From JAFGXW01 sp964634385 (GTDB taxonomy: Bacteria; Bacillota_I; Bacilli_A; Izemoplasmatales; Izemoplasmataceae): a stretch of 64,000 nt of DNA. How positions within the stretch are numbered: the stretch's first letter is position 1; every line of letters begins with the position of its first letter. Of the stretch, positions 61,089 to 64,000 are shown one piece after another. The position numbers and the translations under genes are program-made. The notes beneath the pieces are model-generated. The model did no database searches. It worked only from the letters and a program-made list of their open reading frames with translations, and was not told where the DNA came from. The DNA lies in contig CAZWIZ010000002.1 in NCBI GenBank assembly GCA_964634385.1, positions 62,001-126,000 of the forward strand, read 5' to 3'.

Positions 61089-61105
61089 AGTTTTTATTGT
61101 TACCA

Positions 61106-61126
61106 AAAACAAAAAATATTTGTTTT
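61106..61126. promoter_or_regulatory. Second palindrome upstream of ABC operon, shared with glxK
   Basis: AAAACAAA-AAATA-TTTGTTTT, with core ACAAAAAATATTTGT at 61109-61123, differing from the glxK element by a single inserted A. Candidate CdaR-type operator. Confidence 0.45.
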
Positions 61127-61199
61127 CGGCCTTTTTACAATATAATTAACATTAGTTTTTTTGTTATAACAATAATTATTATTGTTTTTTTCTTTAATA

Positions 61200-62546
61200 T
61201 TAAATATTGTCTAATAATTCCTGTAAAAGTGCTTCAAGCCTATAATATGATAAATTAGTTTTAGCTTTTAAAAAATTACTATCTACTATTTTATTATATT
61301 TATCCTTATCCAATAAAATTTTCATAATTTCTACCTGTTTTTCTTTGGTAGTTGTTCTCGGAATATAATATAATCCCGTTTTTTGATCTTTCTTAATTTC
61401 ATCAGTAATTGTCACTAATTCAAAATGATACTTCTTAATATCTGTTTTATATACAGGGTATTCATAAATTAGGATAGGTTTCTTAGCAAAAAGTCCTTCG
61501 AGCAACTGATTTCCCCACCCCTCTAATACACTCGTATATGAAATAAAATCACATATTGTATAAAAATCCCATAATGAATACTTTTTTTGGTTATTTAATA
61601 TTTCCCTTGAATGACCTAGTAAATCATTAGCATAATGAATTACTACTTTTGATGACTGTAATAAATTATTTAATTCTTTAAATTTTAAATCATTCATTTC
61701 TTTCATTCCAACTAATACAAAGTGAATTCTTGTATCCTTATTTATATGATAATTATTATAAATAGGTTTGCCTTGATATGAAGTTAGAGAATTAGCAATC
61801 TCTTCTATAATTCTGAACCCCAGTTCAATTGCTTTTCTTTCAACAATTCTCGTTGCTTGTAAAAATACAATATCGTCTTCTTTTATTTTTAAAACTTTTC
61901 TTAAATCATTATTATAGTCATCCTTAACAAAAGGTAACTGACTAAAATTGAAGACATTTGGAATAACAGTTGCTTTAATTCCTTTTCTTTTAAACAGTTC
62001 ATCTTTTGCTATATGGTTTATGACACAATGTTGACTGTTATATGGGGCAGGAAAATATTTAAACAAATATTCATTTATTGATTTAAAAGTAGGTTTTCTA
62101 TATCGCTTTCTCTCCCAATAAAAATCATGATGATGATAAATAATTTCTGTAATATGTTCTTTTGCCAATCTTGCAACTGCTATTCCGACAGGAATATTGT
62201 AGGCTAATGAAGATATATTGTTTGGAACTAGTAAATCTATTGAATTAGAAATAATTAACTCTTTTAATTTTATGTATATTTTATCACTATACTGATCAAT
62301 ATAATCTAAAAATTCCCATTCTGTCTTAAAGTCCGTAAAAGTCTCAAAGGCATTTTTATGAATAATTTGGTTATACTCACTTTGATAATCTAAAAATTCA
62401 AGAAATAAATCATTATCTTTAGCGGGACATCCTGAAATATAAATCACTTCATGTCCTATATTTTCTAGTGCTTTTTTCCATTTATCCATTTCCAATGAAA
62501 CTCCATCTGTTTCATAAACTCTAAAATGCATTAATGCTATTTTCAT
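61200..62546 (-). CDS. GT4-type (GT-B fold) glycosyltransferase or phosphorylase
   Basis: A 448-residue GT-B-fold protein. N-terminal IALMHFRVYETDGVSLEMDKWKKAL, a His-rich YHHHDFYWER segment near residue 150, and the retaining GT4 E-x7-E signature in SVLEGWGNQLLEGLFAKKPIL. Its ATG overlaps the stop of the GH13_18 gene (ATGA), with GGAGG 7 bases upstream. Because it sits in a catabolic operon beside a phosphorylase, it may break down a glycoside by phosphorolysis (fungal trehalose phosphorylase is a retaining GT4 precedent) instead of synthesising one. Synthesis of a compatible solute is the alternative. Substrate unknown; mannosyl-glucosyl-glycerate is my leading guess. Confidence 0.75.
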   Translation of the reverse strand: MKIALMHFRVYETDGVSLEMDKWKKALENIGHEVIYISGCPAKDNDLFLEFLDYQSEYNQIIHKNAFETFTDFKTEWEFLDYIDQYSDKIYIKLKELIISNSIDLLVPNNISSLAYNIPVGIAVARLAKEHITEIIYHHHDFYWERKRYRKPTFKSINEYLFKYFPAPYNSQHCVINHIAKDELFKRKGIKATVIPNVFNFSQLPFVKDDYNNDLRKVLKIKEDDIVFLQATRIVERKAIELGFRIIEEIANSLTSYQGKPIYNNYHINKDTRIHFVLVGMKEMNDLKFKELNNLLQSSKVVIHYANDLLGHSREILNNQKKYSLWDFYTICDFISYTSVLEGWGNQLLEGLFAKKPILIYEYPVYKTDIKKYHFELVTITDEIKKDQKTGLYYIPRTTTKEKQVEIMKILLDKDKYNKIVDSNFLKAKTNLSYYRLEALLQELLDNI

Positions 62547-64000
62547 TCTGATTCCTCCACTCTTATCCACATATACTCATTAGGCAACAATAATATACTC
62601 TTAGAAACTCTCTGATGATTTAAAAGATTTATTCCTACATACGGAACTGTGACGGTTACTTTTTTATTCGAAACATTAACTAAAACCAAAATAAAAGTAT
62701 CCTTATCTGTTTGTTTTCTAATAATACTAAATACTTTTCGATGATAAAAAACAACTTTTTGTTTGCTTAAAGGTGAAAACTCAGAGTTATTTTTTCTAAT
62801 TTCTAAAAGTTTAAGATACTCCTTTAACACTTTAGACCTTAAAGTATTCTCGTTTGATAATTGTTTATCTAGCTCATTGTAGTCTAATTTTTCGCGATTA
62901 ATCCGGCGATTTATTCCTGATTTTTCTACCCCTAAAATATCATTTCGAGACCCTAGTAAACTATGAATATAAATTCCTGGAATTCCTTTTAAGGAAAGCA
63001 AAATGATTTGTGAAGCCATAAATTTATTAACTTTTTGATCTATCGTCATTGTTTTATGACATAAAGCATCTAGATAGTTAATATTCAATTCATAAGGGCT
63101 AACTGATCCATCTGAGTTAGTTTTATATCCTATTTTTCCTTCATTTTTTAATGTTGTGTTAGCCATTAATTGAATTTCTTCCTGGTTTAAAATTCCTTCA
63201 ACGGGTCGCAAACCAATTCCATCATGAGAAGCTAAAAAATTAAAATATGTTGTTTCATTAGTAAGTATTGTATTATTTAATGAATCAACCCAATTTAATA
63301 ATTTTGTAGTATCTTCTTTTAAAAATGTAAACAAGGTTAATGGAGGAAGAGGAAATTGATAAACAAGGTGAGCCTCATCATTGCCATTTCCAAAATAAGC
63401 AATATTTTCCTGATGGGGTACGTTTGTTTCAGTTAATAAAAAAGTGTTTAATTGGCACATTTCAAAAACTTTCCTAATTAGTTTTATTATAAGGTGAGTT
63501 TCTTTTAAATGAATACAACTTGTTCCCTGTTCTTTCCACAAAAATGCAATTGCATCTAATCTAATGTATTTAGCTCCTCTTTTCGAGTATTGTAAAAGAA
63601 CTTCTAAAACTTTTAATAAAACTTTCTTGTTTTTATAATTCAAATCTAATTGATCTTTAGAAAAAGTAGCCCACAAATACTTAGTTGCCCCTTTAACATC
63701 GTACTGATAATAAAGCGGAAGTTCTCTTGGCCTAACAACTTGAGAATAATCGACTAAGGGATTACATTCAATAAAAAAGTTATCATACTCCTTTACACCT
63801 TTTTGGTATGCTAAAAACCAATCACTTTTTTGTGATATATGGTTAATTACAGCATCAAACATTAAGCTGTATTTTTTCGCTAAATTGTCTATATCAGCCC
63901 ATTCTCCCAAAGTTTGATTAATTTTTAAATAATTAATGACACTAAACCCATCATCTGAAGAAAATGGGTAAAATGGTAAAAGATGAACTGTTTTAATTGT
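62543..64000 (-). CDS. GH13_18 glycoside phosphorylase, glucosylglycerate-phosphorylase-like (5' part beyond window)
   Basis: An open frame continues to the right edge; about 485 residues are visible. Upstream of 63910 it reads HLLPFYPFSSDDGFSVINY, the substrate loop of GH13 subfamily 18. Catalytic residues are the nucleophile Asp in YIRLDAIAFLWK, acid/base Glu in FLLTETNVPH and stabiliser Asp in FLASHDGIGLRP. The blocks GTSCIHL..TH..IKLIRK and NVPHQENIAYFGNGNDEAHLVYQFPLPPL resemble the glucosylglycerate phosphorylase (YcjM-type) branch more than sucrose phosphorylase. Expected reaction: glucosylglycerate + phosphate to glucose-1-phosphate + D-glycerate. No signal peptide can be judged, as the start is outside. 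Confidence 0.87.
   Translation of the reverse strand, partial: TIKTVHLLPFYPFSSDDGFSVINYLKINQTLGEWADIDNLAKKYSLMFDAVINHISQKSDWFLAYQKGVKEYDNFFIECNPLVDYSQVVRPRELPLYYQYDVKGATKYLWATFSKDQLDLNYKNKKVLLKVLEVLLQYSKRGAKYIRLDAIAFLWKEQGTSCIHLKETHLIIKLIRKVFEMCQLNTFLLTETNVPHQENIAYFGNGNDEAHLVYQFPLPPLTLFTFLKEDTTKLLNWVDSLNNTILTNETTYFNFLASHDGIGLRPVEGILNQEEIQLMANTTLKNEGKIGYKTNSDGSVSPYELNINYLDALCHKTMTIDQKVNKFMASQIILLSLKGIPGIYIHSLLGSRNDILGVEKSGINRRINREKLDYNELDKQLSNENTLRSKVLKEYLKLLEIRKNNSEFSPLSKQKVVFYHRKVFSIIRKQTDKDTFILVLVNVSNKKVTVTVPYVGINLLNHQRVSKSILLLPNEYMWIRVEESE

Noticed and set aside
1..64000. UGA read as tryptophan (Mycoplasma-type code)
   Set aside because: TGA ends several genes at the expected family length (glmS, kamB, GH13_18, SDR), while tryptophans are encoded by TGG.
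1..64000. tRNA, rRNA, CRISPR arrays, insertion sequences, prophage
   Set aside because: Searched by eye for T-loop-like GGTTCGA blocks, regularly spaced repeats and transposase or integrase motifs; none found. A computed tRNA scan would be decisive.

Overview
The window comes from a very AT-rich bacterium with Gram-positive-type gene content: RNase J, a ComK-like protein, YlxR/YlxQ in the nusA-infB operon, an S4-type rpsD leader, cre-like catabolite sites and lipoprotein-anchored ABC binding proteins. TGA acts as a stop in several genes, so the code is standard and not the Mycoplasma code. Compact proteins (609-residue IF2, 359-residue NusA) and strict AGGAGG-type ribosome sites fit an anaerobic, fermentative, low-GC Firmicute or a walled-relative Mollicute lineage (Izemoplasmatales/Haloplasma/Acholeplasma-like). 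That placement is inference; no rRNA is present. I saw no tRNA or rRNA gene, CRISPR array or insertion sequence.

Layout. 1-1.7 kb: glmL (cut by the left edge) and glmS of coenzyme-B12 glutamate mutase, behind an unexplained structured leader. 1.7-9.8 kb: a seven-gene housekeeping cluster on the minus strand (HAD phosphatase, priA, fmt, pgpA, an HD-GYP-like membrane protein, metK, lemA-like). 10-13.4 kb: rnj, a tiny lipoprotein and a solitary AAA/DUF4143 ATPase. 13.4-24.3 kb: a complete lysine-fermentation operon of twelve genes (SDR, MaoC, thiolase, atoD, atoA, kal, kce, kdd, kamA, kamB, kamD, kamE). It is preceded by a consensus promoter overlapping a cre-like site and by a clear lysine riboswitch, wired so that lysine binding should prevent termination. 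24.4-29 kb: galM, galT, a 37-codon ORF, an approximately 970-bp gene-poor spacer and a LacI-type regulator. 29-32.4 kb: exonuclease, uvrC, tetR. 32.4-35.5 kb: a lone RND transporter. 35.5-40.6 kb: the rimP-nusA-ylxR-ylxQ-infB-rbfA operon with a probable attenuator, plus a TrmH-family methyltransferase. 40.7-49.6 kb: CoA-disulfide-reductase-like flavoprotein, pepF, thiI, msrC, rpsD, tpiA, pgk, comK-like.

50-64 kb is a carbohydrate island read entirely on the minus strand: a glucosylglycerate-phosphorylase-like GH13_18 enzyme (cut by the right edge), a GT4 protein, a binding-protein ABC importer (solute-binding protein, two permeases, ATPase), a GH38 alpha-mannosidase of the MngB type, a CdaR-type regulator, a glycerate kinase and mannose-6-phosphate isomerase. 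Together these look like a pathway for importing and dismantling glycerate-containing compatible solutes such as mannosylglycerate, glucosylglycerate or mannosylglucosylglycerate, feeding mannose, glucose-1-phosphate and phosphoglycerate into glycolysis.

Themes: two B12-dependent amino-acid mutase systems (glutamate and lysine), catabolite control through cre-like palindromes at both amino-acid operons and the sugar importer, and scavenging of osmolytes and amino acids released by other organisms.
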